Below are positions 16,932-27,099 of a stretch of 64,000 nt of DNA, piece by piece. This DNA comes from Paenibacillus qinlingensis (GTDB taxonomy: Bacteria > Bacillota > Bacilli > Paenibacillales > NBRC-103111), in assembly GCF_013204845.1 (NCBI RefSeq), contig NZ_JABMKY010000002.1, positions 186,001 through 250,000 of the forward strand, written 5' to 3'. How positions within the stretch are numbered: the stretch's first letter is position 1; the number at the start of each line of letters is the position of its first letter. The translations under genes were made by a program, and so were the position numbers. Below the pieces are notes generated by a model. That model was not told the origin of the DNA. It searched no databases and was given only the letters and a program-made list of their open reading frames with translations.

Positions 16932-18629
16932 TCAATAGGGGAGATACATGATAACCGTTGTGCCTTGATTCGGAGTGCTATCAATCTGCAGCCGAGCTTT
17001 ATCGCCGTAAAACGCTTCCAACATGGATCGCACATAGCGTAGTCCAATCCCTCTGCCCCCCTGCTGTTGATCTGGTGATTCGCGCTGTAGCAGTGCAAGC
17101 GTCTCCTCGCTAAGTCCTTTGCCATCATCGCGAATTGTAATCGTGATGATACCAGCTGCTTCGTCTGGCGTAATACGCACCTCCAGCTTGCCGTGTTCAT
17201 CAAGGCCATGACAGACGGCATTCTCTACAACAGGTTGTAGAATAAACCGGGCGACAGGAGTGTCGAGATAGGTTCCTTCAGGAATATCCAAAGTGACTTG
17301 GAAATCATAGCGCTTTTGCTGTAGATCAAGGTAAGCGTGCATAACTTTCGTTTCTGTTCGGAGCGTTGCGGTTTCCTTGGTTTTCCCTAAATTGTAACTA
17401 AGCAAAAAAATTAATGTGGATACGAACTTGTCGATTTCAGGCTGTCGATGCATAACCGCAAGCCAACGCACGGAATTAAGCGTATTCATTAAAAAATGAG
17501 GGTTAATTTGATAAGCGAGCTTCTCTATTTCTAACTGATGCCGCCGTTTTTCCTTATATTCAACATCTATAATTAATTGCTGAATTTGTTGTTTCATTTT
17601 ATTAAATTGATCAAATAGCTTGTCAAATTCGGAAATGCCTGTACGATATTGCATTGCGCCCATGTGGCCTCTACCCAGTGCCACCATTTCTGATTCGAAT
17701 ACCCGTAAGGGTCTGTTAATCAGTCGCAGCAGCAGCAAAGCGATCGATAAAAGAATAATAAGAGCGATTCCCAATATTAACAGCATATGATTTTTCCAAG
17801 TGTAAAATTCGTGGTTATAGCTCTCTACAGGCAGCATCAATGCGATATGATAACCGTAATCACTAATTAACTGATCCCAAATGTATCCTTTGGTTATACC
17901 GGAATTCCCTCCCAGAATTAAGTTCTGGCCGATTGAAAAAACATTAGGATCGCTACTGTACTTAACCTGCTCCTCTTGATCGCTCAACACAAGGACATAC
18001 GGTAAATTTAAGCTGGATGAAAGTTTACTAATGTCCGTCGCGAGATCAGATTTGGCCTCGACATAAATCACTTGCTTCGTTCCGTCAGAAAAAGTGATTT
18101 CTCGTGTCACCGAGACAACTTGATTATCACTGAACCTACAAAGTGACAAATGTGGCGATTGATAAGTAATGCTCTCGTTGCCTGCCACATTGGGCAAAGA
18201 TTGCATAGTGAAATCTTCACGCAAAGGCAGATTTGAATATAGAGGATGCTTCTCCTCGGGGTTATAATACATCACCAGCTCCATAGCCGGGTTAGAAAAT
18301 GAGATGAGTCCGATGTTATTGGAAACGCTTAGCGAAAGTTGAAGTCTCTTATATAGATCGTCTGTGGAGAAATAGGTATCCATGAGGTTGCCGACATTGC
18401 CTTGAGGGGTCATTTGTTGTGTTACCTGGAGCAAATTATAATAAACTTGCGTAAGCTTCATCGATTGTTGGTACAAATCAAAGGCCATGTTGGTTTTAAT
18501 TTTGTTTTGCTGCATCGTGTTTATCGCATTGTACGAGACAGCAGCCATTAAGATGGAACAACCCAAGAAACTCGATATCAGCGTTACGAGAATTCGTTTT
18601 CTAAGCGAAGTGCTGCGCACGTTCACCAC
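16932..18629 (-). CDS. YesM-type sensor histidine kinase
   Basis: This 565-residue kinase has a membrane helix near residue 20, an extracellular sensing region of about 250 residues, a second helix MLLILGIALIILLSIALLLL, a HAMP domain, the His_kinase domain with phosphorylated His in YQINPHFLMNTLNSVRWLA, and a HATPase with DDGKGLS and GRGIGLRYVRSML. It probably senses a sugar or loaded binding protein and phosphorylates the YesN-type regulator. The start is uncertain among closely spaced GTG codons: 18629 is used here, though 18620 fits the GGGGTG site better. Confidence 0.9.
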   Translation of the reverse strand: MVNVRSTSLRKRILVTLISSFLGCSILMAAVSYNAINTMQQNKIKTNMAFDLYQQSMKLTQVYYNLLQVTQQMTPQGNVGNLMDTYFSTDDLYKRLQLSLSVSNNIGLISFSNPAMELVMYYNPEEKHPLYSNLPLREDFTMQSLPNVAGNESITYQSPHLSLCRFSDNQVVSVTREITFSDGTKQVIYVEAKSDLATDISKLSSSLNLPYVLVLSDQEEQVKYSSDPNVFSIGQNLILGGNSGITKGYIWDQLISDYGYHIALMLPVESYNHEFYTWKNHMLLILGIALIILLSIALLLLRLINRPLRVFESEMVALGRGHMGAMQYRTGISEFDKLFDQFNKMKQQIQQLIIDVEYKEKRRHQLEIEKLAYQINPHFLMNTLNSVRWLAVMHRQPEIDKFVSTLIFLLSYNLGKTKETATLRTETKVMHAYLDLQQKRYDFQVTLDIPEGTYLDTPVARFILQPVVENAVCHGLDEHGKLEVRITPDEAAGIITITIRDDGKGLSEETLALLQRESPDQQQGGRGIGLRYVRSMLEAFYGDKARLQIDSTPNQGTTVIMYLPY

Positions 18630-18780
18630 CCCATAGTTGAAATACCTTTAGTATGTTAATTGTCCAAATACTTCCTTCTATTTCATCGCTATGAGTATTC
18701 GATAAGGATTGTATATCTCCTTCTTGTATTTGTGAAACACCAATAAGAGCTGCCTATCAACGTGCGTTCTACCCATAATC

Positions 18781-18832
18781 AAAAACAGCGAAAGCTTAGG
18801 ACCTTATTTTCTCGTCCAAAGCTTCCGCTGTA
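18781..18832 (-). terminator. Terminator of the GH9 gene
   Basis: Arms 18831-18814 and 18803-18785 form a long stem (ACAGCGGAAGCTT pairing with AAGCTTTCGCTGT) followed by T residues on the minus strand. The stretch from 18630 to 18780 beyond it probably holds the kinase promoter; no clear hexamers were picked. Confidence 0.8.
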
Positions 18833-18857
18833 TTGTAATTAGATTGAGCGTATTTCC

Positions 18858-21800
18858 CTAATTTCGATTCATCAATGCTTGAACATCCAAATCGATCAAA
18901 GCGCTGTTGTACACGGTGACATCATCAATATCACCTGAAAAATTCGTCGAACCGAATATCGCCTTACCGATTTGGATAGCAGAACTACCCGTATTCAGTG
19001 TCGTGGTTCGTGACCCTTTCAGAACACCATCTAAGTACAGCTTCATCGTAGCACCATCAAAGGTCACAGCGACATGATGCCATTTGCCATCTGTATATGG
19101 ATAGACCTGAGTCACCAAATTATTTCCGTTGCCGAAGAAGCCGATCTGTCCGCTGCTCACAGCGAGTTGTGACAATGCACTGCCGCTATTCGTTCCCCAG
19201 CTGAGCATGTAACCATTCGCTACGCTCTTCGTGCGGAACCAAAGTGCGAGTGTACGCGAGGCATTCACCGTAATTTGCCCCCAAGCGGAAGTCACATAAT
19301 CGTCAGTGCCGTCAAAGTGCAACGCGGGATTATGCATCCCATTTACCCATGTCGGCCCATTTGTAAGCGTGCCCGTATATCCGTTGCCCGATGCATCCGC
19401 CGCCGATGTCCCGGTATTTTCGTTAAATGACCACTGTGCGAGCGGTGTTGGATTTGCCAAGCTTTTCACTTCGGCCGCTGTCAACGCGCGGTTAACCGCC
19501 ATCGCTTGGTCTAGCGAGCCGCTGAAGTATCCTGTTCCACTGATAGAACGGCCTAAATTTAGATCGCTGACACCCGAGTTCAGCGTCGTGCTCTTGTTGT
19601 TTTTCAGCACGCCATCGAGATACAACTTCATTGACGCACCGTCGAACGTAACCGCCACATGGTGCCAATTACCATCTGCATAGCCAGTTAGTGATGTGGT
19701 CAAATCGTTGCTGCTGCCCAAGTAGCCAATCGTACTGCTGCTCACTCCCAACTGAGAAAGCTGATTGCTCGCATTCGTCCCCCAACTCAATAGCGTTGCG
19801 TTGGCGCTGCTGCTTGTTTTAAACCAAGTCGCCATCGTACGTGCACTATTTCCGCTAAGCTGCCCCCAACCCACTTGGACGTAATCATTGATTCCATCCA
19901 GCTGAATCGCACCACTAACCTTACCACTTCCCCGTGTTGGACCACTGACCAATGTTCCAATCCGGCCATTGCCAGACGCATCAAGCGTCGAGGTACCACT
20001 AGCCTCATCGAACTTCCAGTAACCATTAGTCGTGCTGGTAAACGTAGGACCTGGCTGCGATGCGGTCGATACGACATCCGTAAAATTATCGGTTGTACGG
20101 ATGTAATAAGTATGACTGCCCAGAGGTAGCTTCATCGTATAATTGTAGAGCTTGCCGTCCGTGTAGCTCACATCGCTTGCATCCGTTTCCGTCATGTTGT
20201 GAATGACACCGTCAACGACGACTTGCACGGCAAACGGTTTTTGATTATTCGCATCCGAATATGTGACAGCGAACGTGTAATCCGTCGTCTCATCCCCTGT
20301 CATAGGGCTCAAGCTGACAGCCGTTAAGGTAGGCGCTGTTCCACTAGCAGTATTCAATGCAGTGATATCATCAATGAGTATTTCACCGTATGCTCCACCT
20401 GTTTGGTTCAACCATACTTCAAAATGAGCTTTCTTCTTATCTAGCGCGGGGAATGCATTTATATCAAACGTATACGTGGTCCACGTTGATGCAACATTCA
20501 CCCATCCTGCGGATAAGGCATAGGTGGATACGCCATCATTTAGATTAATTTTGATTCGACTGCCAGCATAACCTGGATTTTTCATCACCACATTGACATA
20601 ACGATAGCCAGACAAATCAATCGTGTCGTGCCAAGGTTCAAACTTGGCTTGCGAAGCTGAAGTTGAAGGTGTTTGCGTAAATTGCATCACGGTTCGGCTA
20701 TCTACCGTCGTTAGGGCAGATGTGCCTGTGCCTCCAGATTGGTTATACCAGTTCGGCCAACCGAGACCAGATGAGCCCCATGTACCGCCACCACCAAAAT
20801 TATCATAGAGCAGCGGATGTGAAGGATCTGGTAAAGGAGGCGCTACCGTAACGTGTGTGCTAGAGAATGACGTATTTCCCCATGTGTCTGTGCCCCGGAT
20901 GTCATACCGTTTTATCGTATACGGCGCCAGTGTACTGACGTCCACAGTTGTGCTGTAGGCACCATTCGATTGCGTCATCGGCAAGTAACTTGTGCCTGAT
21001 TTTAAATCAACGGCACTCATCTGGCGAGTAGGTTGTGCGAACAAGGTGACATTTCCTGTAACATAATCACCAATCGTCGGCGATGTAATCGGCATGGCCG
21101 CTGGATAGTTACCATTGTCTGAAGAGGAGCCGTTTAATTGAATCAGTCCCATAATGCTATACAACAGACCAACTTGAATAGAAACGCTATATTCATTGTA
21201 TCGCCACTGATTCGTGTCGTCTGACCATAGCGGCCGATCTTGGTACCAAGGACTAACACTCGATTTATCCTTCGTATCTTTCATATTCGGACCACTGACC
21301 ATCGCTCCAGGAATGACAACACCTGTAGACGCATGATTATAAATGTCTTCATCCAATCGTGTATGCAGATAGTCCACGTAGTCGGTTCCTATGCCTGAAA
21401 CCCAAGAAATATTCCATGGATTGTTACCGAACACCCAGTACATCCCCTTCTGAATCGCCTGCAGTACAGCTGGATCGTGAAACAACTCATAATAGCGAAC
21501 CATATCGCCCAAGAAGGACACATGCGGCTCGTTCACCCCAAAATTGCTGAACTGATCCAAGACACCATAGGGTGTGTCATCTGTGGAAGACAAGAAATAA
21601 TCCGCCTGCTGCTTCAAAATGCCCTGAATGATCGTCTGTGTTGATGCATCCGCAACCGGATAAAATTCGTTCAGCGCCATTGGACGCATATCCCAGTAAT
21701 TCGTTGAGGCAATATCGCTAAATGTTAATGTGCTAACGCGAGAAGCAGCTGAGGTTTTGTAGGAAGCCGTCCCTGTTAACAGATACATTTCCACTTCCGC

Positions 21801-22907
21801 CAGAAGCAATGGATTCGACAAACCACCGTTATTGCTGGTCGCATAGGAGCCTTGTGGTCCTGTGAGGTTTGCATTCGCATAATTATAAAATGTTACTGCC
21901 GCCGTCGCACAGTTTGCTGCGAAGGTTGTGAACTCCGCGACCTTTGAAGCATCGATGTACCCACCCGCCAGCGCGCTGTTAACCGCTCGTGCGGTCGCTG
22001 CGAGGGATGCTGCGGCTTTGGCTGACCCGCCAATGCCCAGATTGGCAAGCACGCGATCATCGCTCGTATTATTGATGTTATCCGTTGATTTCTCCGGATG
22101 CTTGAAGCCGGAGTTCGTCTTCTTATCATAGATTGCGCCGCCTAGCTGGTTTGCGAATTTGAGCAAATATTCACTGCCGAACCTCGCTTCATCAATCAAA
22201 TCCGGCACGCCGTTCGCGTCGTTGTCGAACCTGACATTTGGCGCACTTGCGTTCCTAACGTACGCCAAAGCAATTTCCGCCGTCACCCACTGGTTACCGG
22301 CATATATGCCATAATCGCCGGCATCATACCAACCGCCAACAAGATCGTAATGTGTTGTGCCATCCGCAGACTTGGCATCATCCAAATGGCCAGCGTCATG
22401 GAACACTTTGGCGGATGGTGCTGTTGAGCTGTACCCTGTCGGATAAACATCTGCCGTCGCCACACCAGCGCGTTGAATGCGATAAAACGCCGTCATCTCA
22501 TCCTTGTAGTTATCCCAGACGTTCGATTGAATCGGAAAAGCATAAGAAGAAATGGCGTTGCTTTTTACTGTGAAATTGGTGCCGGTCGTCTGTACCCCAG
22601 AGAAATCGATCGTATACACATGCTGATTCCATACAACACCTTTATCTACCATCGTACCACTGGCAACGACAGTTGTGCCATTCAGTACTTGATAAGTCGT
22701 GTCTGTTAAATCGCTTGTTGCGAGAACGGTCGCCGTCTTAAAGTCAGCGGAACTGTATCCTGCCTGACTTACTACGACTTGTGTGACGGTTCCCGCTGCA
22801 TAACCAGTACTGGGGAAAGCGCCTCCAGAGAAGATGAGCGTTAATCCTAGAATTGTGGAAAGACAGCGTTTGCCGAACTGATGCGTAATAGCCCTTGTCA
22901 GTTTCAT
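18858..22907 (-). CDS. Secreted GH9 glycosidase with two LamG domains
   Basis: This 1349-residue secreted enzyme starts with a signal peptide ending near STGYAA. An Ig-like N-domain (VTQVVVSQAGYSS) precedes a GH9 barrel of about residues 130-600 with GGWYDAGDYG (nucleophile-activating Asp) and the C-terminal WRYNEYSVSIQVG holding the probable acid Glu. A chitobiase/Ig-like piece, a galactose-binding-like module (FGGGGTWGSSG), another Ig-like domain and two homologous LamG domains (about 1000-1170 and 1175-1349) follow. GH9 enzymes cleave beta-glucans, mostly cellulose. The start is ATG at 22907, six bases after AGGAGG. It follows the broken SGNH gene by 63 bases. Confidence 0.88.
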   Translation of the reverse strand: MKLTRAITHQFGKRCLSTILGLTLIFSGGAFPSTGYAAGTVTQVVVSQAGYSSADFKTATVLATSDLTDTTYQVLNGTTVVASGTMVDKGVVWNQHVYTIDFSGVQTTGTNFTVKSNAISSYAFPIQSNVWDNYKDEMTAFYRIQRAGVATADVYPTGYSSTAPSAKVFHDAGHLDDAKSADGTTHYDLVGGWYDAGDYGIYAGNQWVTAEIALAYVRNASAPNVRFDNDANGVPDLIDEARFGSEYLLKFANQLGGAIYDKKTNSGFKHPEKSTDNINNTSDDRVLANLGIGGSAKAAASLAATARAVNSALAGGYIDASKVAEFTTFAANCATAAVTFYNYANANLTGPQGSYATSNNGGLSNPLLLAEVEMYLLTGTASYKTSAASRVSTLTFSDIASTNYWDMRPMALNEFYPVADASTQTIIQGILKQQADYFLSSTDDTPYGVLDQFSNFGVNEPHVSFLGDMVRYYELFHDPAVLQAIQKGMYWVFGNNPWNISWVSGIGTDYVDYLHTRLDEDIYNHASTGVVIPGAMVSGPNMKDTKDKSSVSPWYQDRPLWSDDTNQWRYNEYSVSIQVGLLYSIMGLIQLNGSSSDNGNYPAAMPITSPTIGDYVTGNVTLFAQPTRQMSAVDLKSGTSYLPMTQSNGAYSTTVDVSTLAPYTIKRYDIRGTDTWGNTSFSSTHVTVAPPLPDPSHPLLYDNFGGGGTWGSSGLGWPNWYNQSGGTGTSALTTVDSRTVMQFTQTPSTSASQAKFEPWHDTIDLSGYRYVNVVMKNPGYAGSRIKINLNDGVSTYALSAGWVNVASTWTTYTFDINAFPALDKKKAHFEVWLNQTGGAYGEILIDDITALNTASGTAPTLTAVSLSPMTGDETTDYTFAVTYSDANNQKPFAVQVVVDGVIHNMTETDASDVSYTDGKLYNYTMKLPLGSHTYYIRTTDNFTDVVSTASQPGPTFTSTTNGYWKFDEASGTSTLDASGNGRIGTLVSGPTRGSGKVSGAIQLDGINDYVQVGWGQLSGNSARTMATWFKTSSSANATLLSWGTNASNQLSQLGVSSSTIGYLGSSNDLTTSLTGYADGNWHHVAVTFDGASMKLYLDGVLKNNKSTTLNSGVSDLNLGRSISGTGYFSGSLDQAMAVNRALTAAEVKSLANPTPLAQWSFNENTGTSAADASGNGYTGTLTNGPTWVNGMHNPALHFDGTDDYVTSAWGQITVNASRTLALWFRTKSVANGYMLSWGTNSGSALSQLAVSSGQIGFFGNGNNLVTQVYPYTDGKWHHVAVTFDGATMKLYLDGVLKGSRTTTLNTGSSAIQIGKAIFGSTNFSGDIDDVTVYNSALIDLDVQALMNRN

Positions 22908-22970
22908 TACAAACCTCCTCAAAAATGATTAACATCATTAATTATTAGCATGGTAAATTACAATCATAAA

Positions 22971-23445
22971 TTATGAGATGATCACGTTCAGCCACGCATC
23001 CGCGAGCAATGCATGCCCGGCTGGAGTTAAATGTACGCCGTCTTTAGACCAATAGGATGCGTCTGCTCGCGTACAAGCTGACATTAATAAACCATCCATC
23101 GGTATGTAACTTGTGGAGAATTCGCTCGAACTCATCCATCGACTGCGATTTATTTTCAGTGCCCGCCATCCTATTATCGTTTATTCCGACAAGGATGGAG
23201 ACGACGCTTGGCTTCAGATTAAGGCAATCCGCTTCCCAGCGATCGCGCAATGCTTTCACTGTATGGCCTCCAAGTCCACGATTTAAAAAAGTTATCTGAT
23301 GTTCGGGATGACGTGACGCATATTGGCTGGAAGCAAGATATACGTAGCCTTTGCCTGTATCCGTGTCTACCTCACGATTGCGCCCGGCATCCGTGATGCT
23401 GTCTCCTTGGAAAAGGACAGTATCTCCTTGTTTGAGGGTGGGCAT
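22971..23445 (-). pseudogene. SGNH/GDSL esterase broken by internal deletion and frameshift
   Basis: The intact part (23445-23100) reads FQGDSITDAGR (block I, catalytic Ser), the block II Gly in LNRGLGGH, and VGINDN (block III). After DEFERILHKLHTDG the frame runs into a stop at 23044. The C-terminal catalytic block survives in another frame: DGVHLTPAGHALLADAWLN, ending at 22971. About 80 codons expected between them are missing. The ATG overlaps the stop of the upstream gene (TAATG). It would have been a cytosolic carbohydrate esterase of about 210 residues. Confidence 0.85.
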
Positions 23446-24809
23446 TAACCTGACACCTCCTCTATCCGTCTGCGAAGCGTAACAGCAACTTGCTTCTTCG
23501 GTCCCATTAACTGGAGGCGGAACATGGCCACTTGATTTTCAATCAATTTGGCTGAAATTACATCATCACTTGCTTCGATCTCATAATCCTCTAAATTGTC
23601 CCAGTACGCAAGCCCGAATGGCATCGGCGGCCACGGCCCGATCTCGTAGACTAACTCAATTACTTCTTCAGTCTTCACGTAATGTGTCACAAATACGGGT
23701 GGCACAGGCTCTGAGAATTCCTCTTGCATATTCCATTTCCCAACATAGTTCCGCATCATCCGAGGCTTATTCTCACCTTTCAGAAAGGCCATTTGGCAGT
23801 CTTTGTCATAATAAAACAGCGTATCCGGCCAAGGTCCCTGTCCGACGCCTCCGAGCGTCATTGTATATTCGTTAATCTCCGGCTTAACCGGCGAATCACT
23901 CGTCAACATGTACGCTGGTGCAGTCTCTTCTTGCGAGTCGTGATACATACGTACAGCTTCCGGCAGCGTTGCTAGTGTAACTGGGAATTCACGCACGTAC
24001 TGAAAAAACAACTCCTGCATGGCATCGCACGCTTCGACATGTGAGAACGGATATACCGCAAACGCCTCACTAACTTCCATCTCATGCGCCTCCTGATGCT
24101 GGAGGAAAAAGACGAGGTCATTCACAGCCGTTCCCCGCAAATAATCATCAAACAGATGTTTCCAGTAGTCAATATTTTCACCAGTGCATAGACCCGCTCT
24201 CAACACATCGTTGGGATCCGTAGAATACACACATGGACTAGTGGTATGATAGGACAAATTCAAATCTCGCGCGGTCCATTCGCAGGCAACAATTTGGCCG
24301 CGACCTTGATGAGGAATTTTATATCGTTCACGGTCGACGTACCAGAATCCCCAGGGCACTCCTTGGTTCGTTATACCATCCCACCACACCTGCTCCCAGC
24401 AATATCCCCACAAGCCTTGAAATCCTGCATCCTCGAGTACACTGATGACATCGCTGTCTACAACGCCAGATCCAGCAATTTTGGTCGTTGCCCATGGGAA
24501 TGCTTCCTGGAGGCACTCCCACTCTGAATCCAGCAGCTCTCTCAGTTTTACCTTAGATTTGCTTGCATCTCTGTAATAATTCGGGCATTTCAGGATCACA
24601 TCATCCCCATATAGGTCATGCCAAGCGCGAATGCGGTCCCCGAGTAATGGAATTGAACCGCTGTTCACAATCCAAGTAACGGGTATGCCGTACTTATGAG
24701 CCGTTCGGGCCGTACGATCAACACCTTCATCTGGGCTGCCATGGCCCCAATCCGTATCATAATGCGAAGCCATACTTACGTACGTATAAATCAGATTTTG
24801 TGGTTTCAT
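23445..24809 (-). CDS. NodB/polysaccharide-deacetylase-like enzyme of unknown substrate
   Basis: This 454-residue protein lacks a signal peptide. Residues 1-330 resemble a (beta/alpha) barrel of the polysaccharide-deacetylase or GH57/38-like class: SHYDTDWGHGSPDEGVDRTA near residue 14, then HKYGIPVTWIVNSGS, GSGVVDSDVISVLEDAGFQG and FFLQHQEAHEMEVS, with Asp/His residues that could bind metal. The rest is a beta-sandwich-like domain. No named family was recognised. The start is ATG at 24809 with AAAGGA seven bases upstream; a longer frame would overlap the upstream regulator gene. It sits in the importer operon, so it probably acts on imported sugar. Confidence 0.6.
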   Translation of the reverse strand: MKPQNLIYTYVSMASHYDTDWGHGSPDEGVDRTARTAHKYGIPVTWIVNSGSIPLLGDRIRAWHDLYGDDVILKCPNYYRDASKSKVKLRELLDSEWECLQEAFPWATTKIAGSGVVDSDVISVLEDAGFQGLWGYCWEQVWWDGITNQGVPWGFWYVDRERYKIPHQGRGQIVACEWTARDLNLSYHTTSPCVYSTDPNDVLRAGLCTGENIDYWKHLFDDYLRGTAVNDLVFFLQHQEAHEMEVSEAFAVYPFSHVEACDAMQELFFQYVREFPVTLATLPEAVRMYHDSQEETAPAYMLTSDSPVKPEINEYTMTLGGVGQGPWPDTLFYYDKDCQMAFLKGENKPRMMRNYVGKWNMQEEFSEPVPPVFVTHYVKTEEVIELVYEIGPWPPMPFGLAYWDNLEDYEIEASDDVISAKLIENQVAMFRLQLMGPKKQVAVTLRRRIEEVSG

Positions 24810-24855
24810 AACGATTCCTTTCTTATATAGCGGTTTGTTGCCAGTCAAGTGTCGG

Positions 24856-27078
24856 TTATTGTGCCGCGTTTCGAGTTCGAAGTCGATACTCATTTGGCGT
24901 TATTCCCTGATATTTTTTAAACACCTTGCCAAAATAACTGTTGCTAGCAAAGCCAGTCTCCTCCGCAATAACGACGATCAACTTGTCGGTCTCGCGCAGC
25001 AGCTCTTGCGCTTTTTCCATGCGATACTCGTTAATAAAATCTGTCAATGTCTTTGAGGTATATTTCTTGATCAGCCGGCCCAAATAAACAGGGGACATAT
25101 TCAACGCTTCAGCGATCGTGTCGAGGCTTAGATCCTCACGCATATATTGTGCAGCGATCATTTGAGTGATAATGCGAATCAGTTCGTCGTATTTGGCATT
25201 TTTCTTCTCGCCAAGCTTATCTTCGATTCGATCAAACAAGGCTGCAAATGCCTCCTTCATATCTGCAAGCCTTTCCTGCTCAGACAAATGGGCAAATAGA
25301 TCATGAAACGGAATATCAAATTCATAACCAGAAGCCTTTTCAAGCGTATCAACGACCATATGAATCGCAAAAAACAACCGGAACACAGTGAGATGAAAGC
25401 TCTTATAAGAGTAGCCCTCCATCGTGTCCAACATCGTCATACAGATACTTCGAACGTCCTCCATATGACCCAACATTAAAGCGTCTGTGAGCTGCTCCTC
25501 TTTGTGCAGAGGGTACCGCAGTTGACGGACGTCCAGATCCTTCGCTTCAGCAAAATCGATGACAGAGCCCCAACCTGCAAATAGCCGATATTGCGATGCT
25601 GCCAGAGTCTCCATATACAAATCCCTAACACCGGCGATACGCGCAGTTAACGGTGATGACAGTACGGTCGTCACACTAAATTTGAGATGCGTGCGGATAT
25701 TATGCTGAATCTCACGGACAATACCGGCTAGATTACCTGCTCCAAAACCTTGTAGAATAAGCACGATATGATCGTCACCAGCATCCACAGCTTCACATGC
25801 ATCGTAGGGAGACAGCAGCTCTGTCGCTATGTTCATCATTGCAAAACGGAGCAAGCTCCGATCTTTAAAGCTGTACTGTGACGTAAATGCTTTAAATCCA
25901 TCAATACGGAAAAGCATCAGTTGAATCGGCTCTGAGCGGTTTAACGCGATTCGTAAATTCGCATAAAGCGGCGTGCTATCTTGCAGTGACAGATGCTGCT
26001 CAGAGTTCAGCCATTTGCGTAAAAATTCTTGTTTTATCGTATTGGAGCTCTCATTAATCGCTTTATGCTGTTGCACAAGGAGCTTAGACATATCTGCTAT
26101 CGGGCGGTTCAATATCCGCGAAGAGCCGTAGGACAATGAGAGCCCTATCAGCAATAGAATGATTGAAATGGCGATCGTGCGTTTCTTCATCGCTTCAACT
26201 TCATGCACCGCATCGTTATACGGTGTATAACGCACAAATTTCCAACCTAGTGAATTTGATGAATTAAAGGTCACCAGTGATTTCACACCGTCTACATCCC
26301 CAATAAAATGATCGGATGATTTCTGGGATTGCAGAATACGCTGCGCAAATGCTTGGCGGGATACGTCGCTTAGAATCTGATCATGGTAAACGCTGCTCAC
26401 GAGTACGCCATTATTGTCCATAATAATAATGCTGCCGTTTTTCTTTTTATCCATAGACGTAATTGCCTTCTTCATCCACGAATCGGAAATGTTCAGAACA
26501 ATTGCGTAACTGCTGCCTGGGCCAAGACGCTCGAAGTAAATAAATGTGTACACATTATGATCCATGTTGGCAAATTCCGTCGTATGCGGGATAACGCGCG
26601 TGTAGGGTTTCAAATTGTTCGCGGGATCAAAATTTTTGAGCAGCTGCGTAATGCCAGGATCACTGAAAAAGGATCCCGGCAGCAGTCCAGTTGTGTTGGT
26701 ATAAAACATATCCAGCTTCTCATTATACAAGTAGACAGAATGCAAGAAAGGCATGGAAGCGATGAGACTGATTCGGTCGGAAACCGTTTTCATTTCAACA
26801 GCATCGAGTTGATTTTGATAAAAAATTTTAGGGATATCCTTATCCAACAGCACCTGCGATATGGCCATCTTGGCATTTTCCAACATCGCATCAGCTGTTG
26901 TGCTGATTTGAGAAAGTGATTCTTCCGCATAATCGAAGGTACGTTTTTCTTCAATCCCGACGAATTGCACGTAGAGGATGTAGGATACCGCAAGAATGAC
27001 AATGGAAATCAAGGTAGACAGGAAAAACAAAAGTCTAGAAAAGTATCGACTTCCTTGCAAACGCTTACGGATATCCAT
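24856..27078 (-). CDS. Membrane-bound AraC regulator, YtdP/LplR type
   Basis: This 740-residue one-component regulator has a membrane helix at about 14-36, a Cache-like extracellular sensor to about residue 285, a second helix (IAISIILLLIGLSLSYGSS), a degenerate GGDEF-like middle, and a C-terminal AraC DNA-binding domain (LDTIAEALNMSPVYLGRLIK and IVVIAEETGFASNSYFGKVF). Such proteins sense extracellular sugar and activate the adjacent importer. GGGAGG lies six bases before ATG. It follows the binding-protein gene by 21 bases. Confidence 0.9.
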   Translation of the reverse strand: MDIRKRLQGSRYFSRLLFFLSTLISIVILAVSYILYVQFVGIEEKRTFDYAEESLSQISTTADAMLENAKMAISQVLLDKDIPKIFYQNQLDAVEMKTVSDRISLIASMPFLHSVYLYNEKLDMFYTNTTGLLPGSFFSDPGITQLLKNFDPANNLKPYTRVIPHTTEFANMDHNVYTFIYFERLGPGSSYAIVLNISDSWMKKAITSMDKKKNGSIIIMDNNGVLVSSVYHDQILSDVSRQAFAQRILQSQKSSDHFIGDVDGVKSLVTFNSSNSLGWKFVRYTPYNDAVHEVEAMKKRTIAISIILLLIGLSLSYGSSRILNRPIADMSKLLVQQHKAINESSNTIKQEFLRKWLNSEQHLSLQDSTPLYANLRIALNRSEPIQLMLFRIDGFKAFTSQYSFKDRSLLRFAMMNIATELLSPYDACEAVDAGDDHIVLILQGFGAGNLAGIVREIQHNIRTHLKFSVTTVLSSPLTARIAGVRDLYMETLAASQYRLFAGWGSVIDFAEAKDLDVRQLRYPLHKEEQLTDALMLGHMEDVRSICMTMLDTMEGYSYKSFHLTVFRLFFAIHMVVDTLEKASGYEFDIPFHDLFAHLSEQERLADMKEAFAALFDRIEDKLGEKKNAKYDELIRIITQMIAAQYMREDLSLDTIAEALNMSPVYLGRLIKKYTSKTLTDFINEYRMEKAQELLRETDKLIVVIAEETGFASNSYFGKVFKKYQGITPNEYRLRTRNAAQ

Positions 27079-27099
27079 GTACAGCCTCCCTGGAAGGTC

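Noticed and set aside
19306..22709. Many plus-strand ORFs opposite the GH9 gene
   Set aside because: Explained by the codon pattern of the GH9 frame; none has a ribosome site with a coherent protein.
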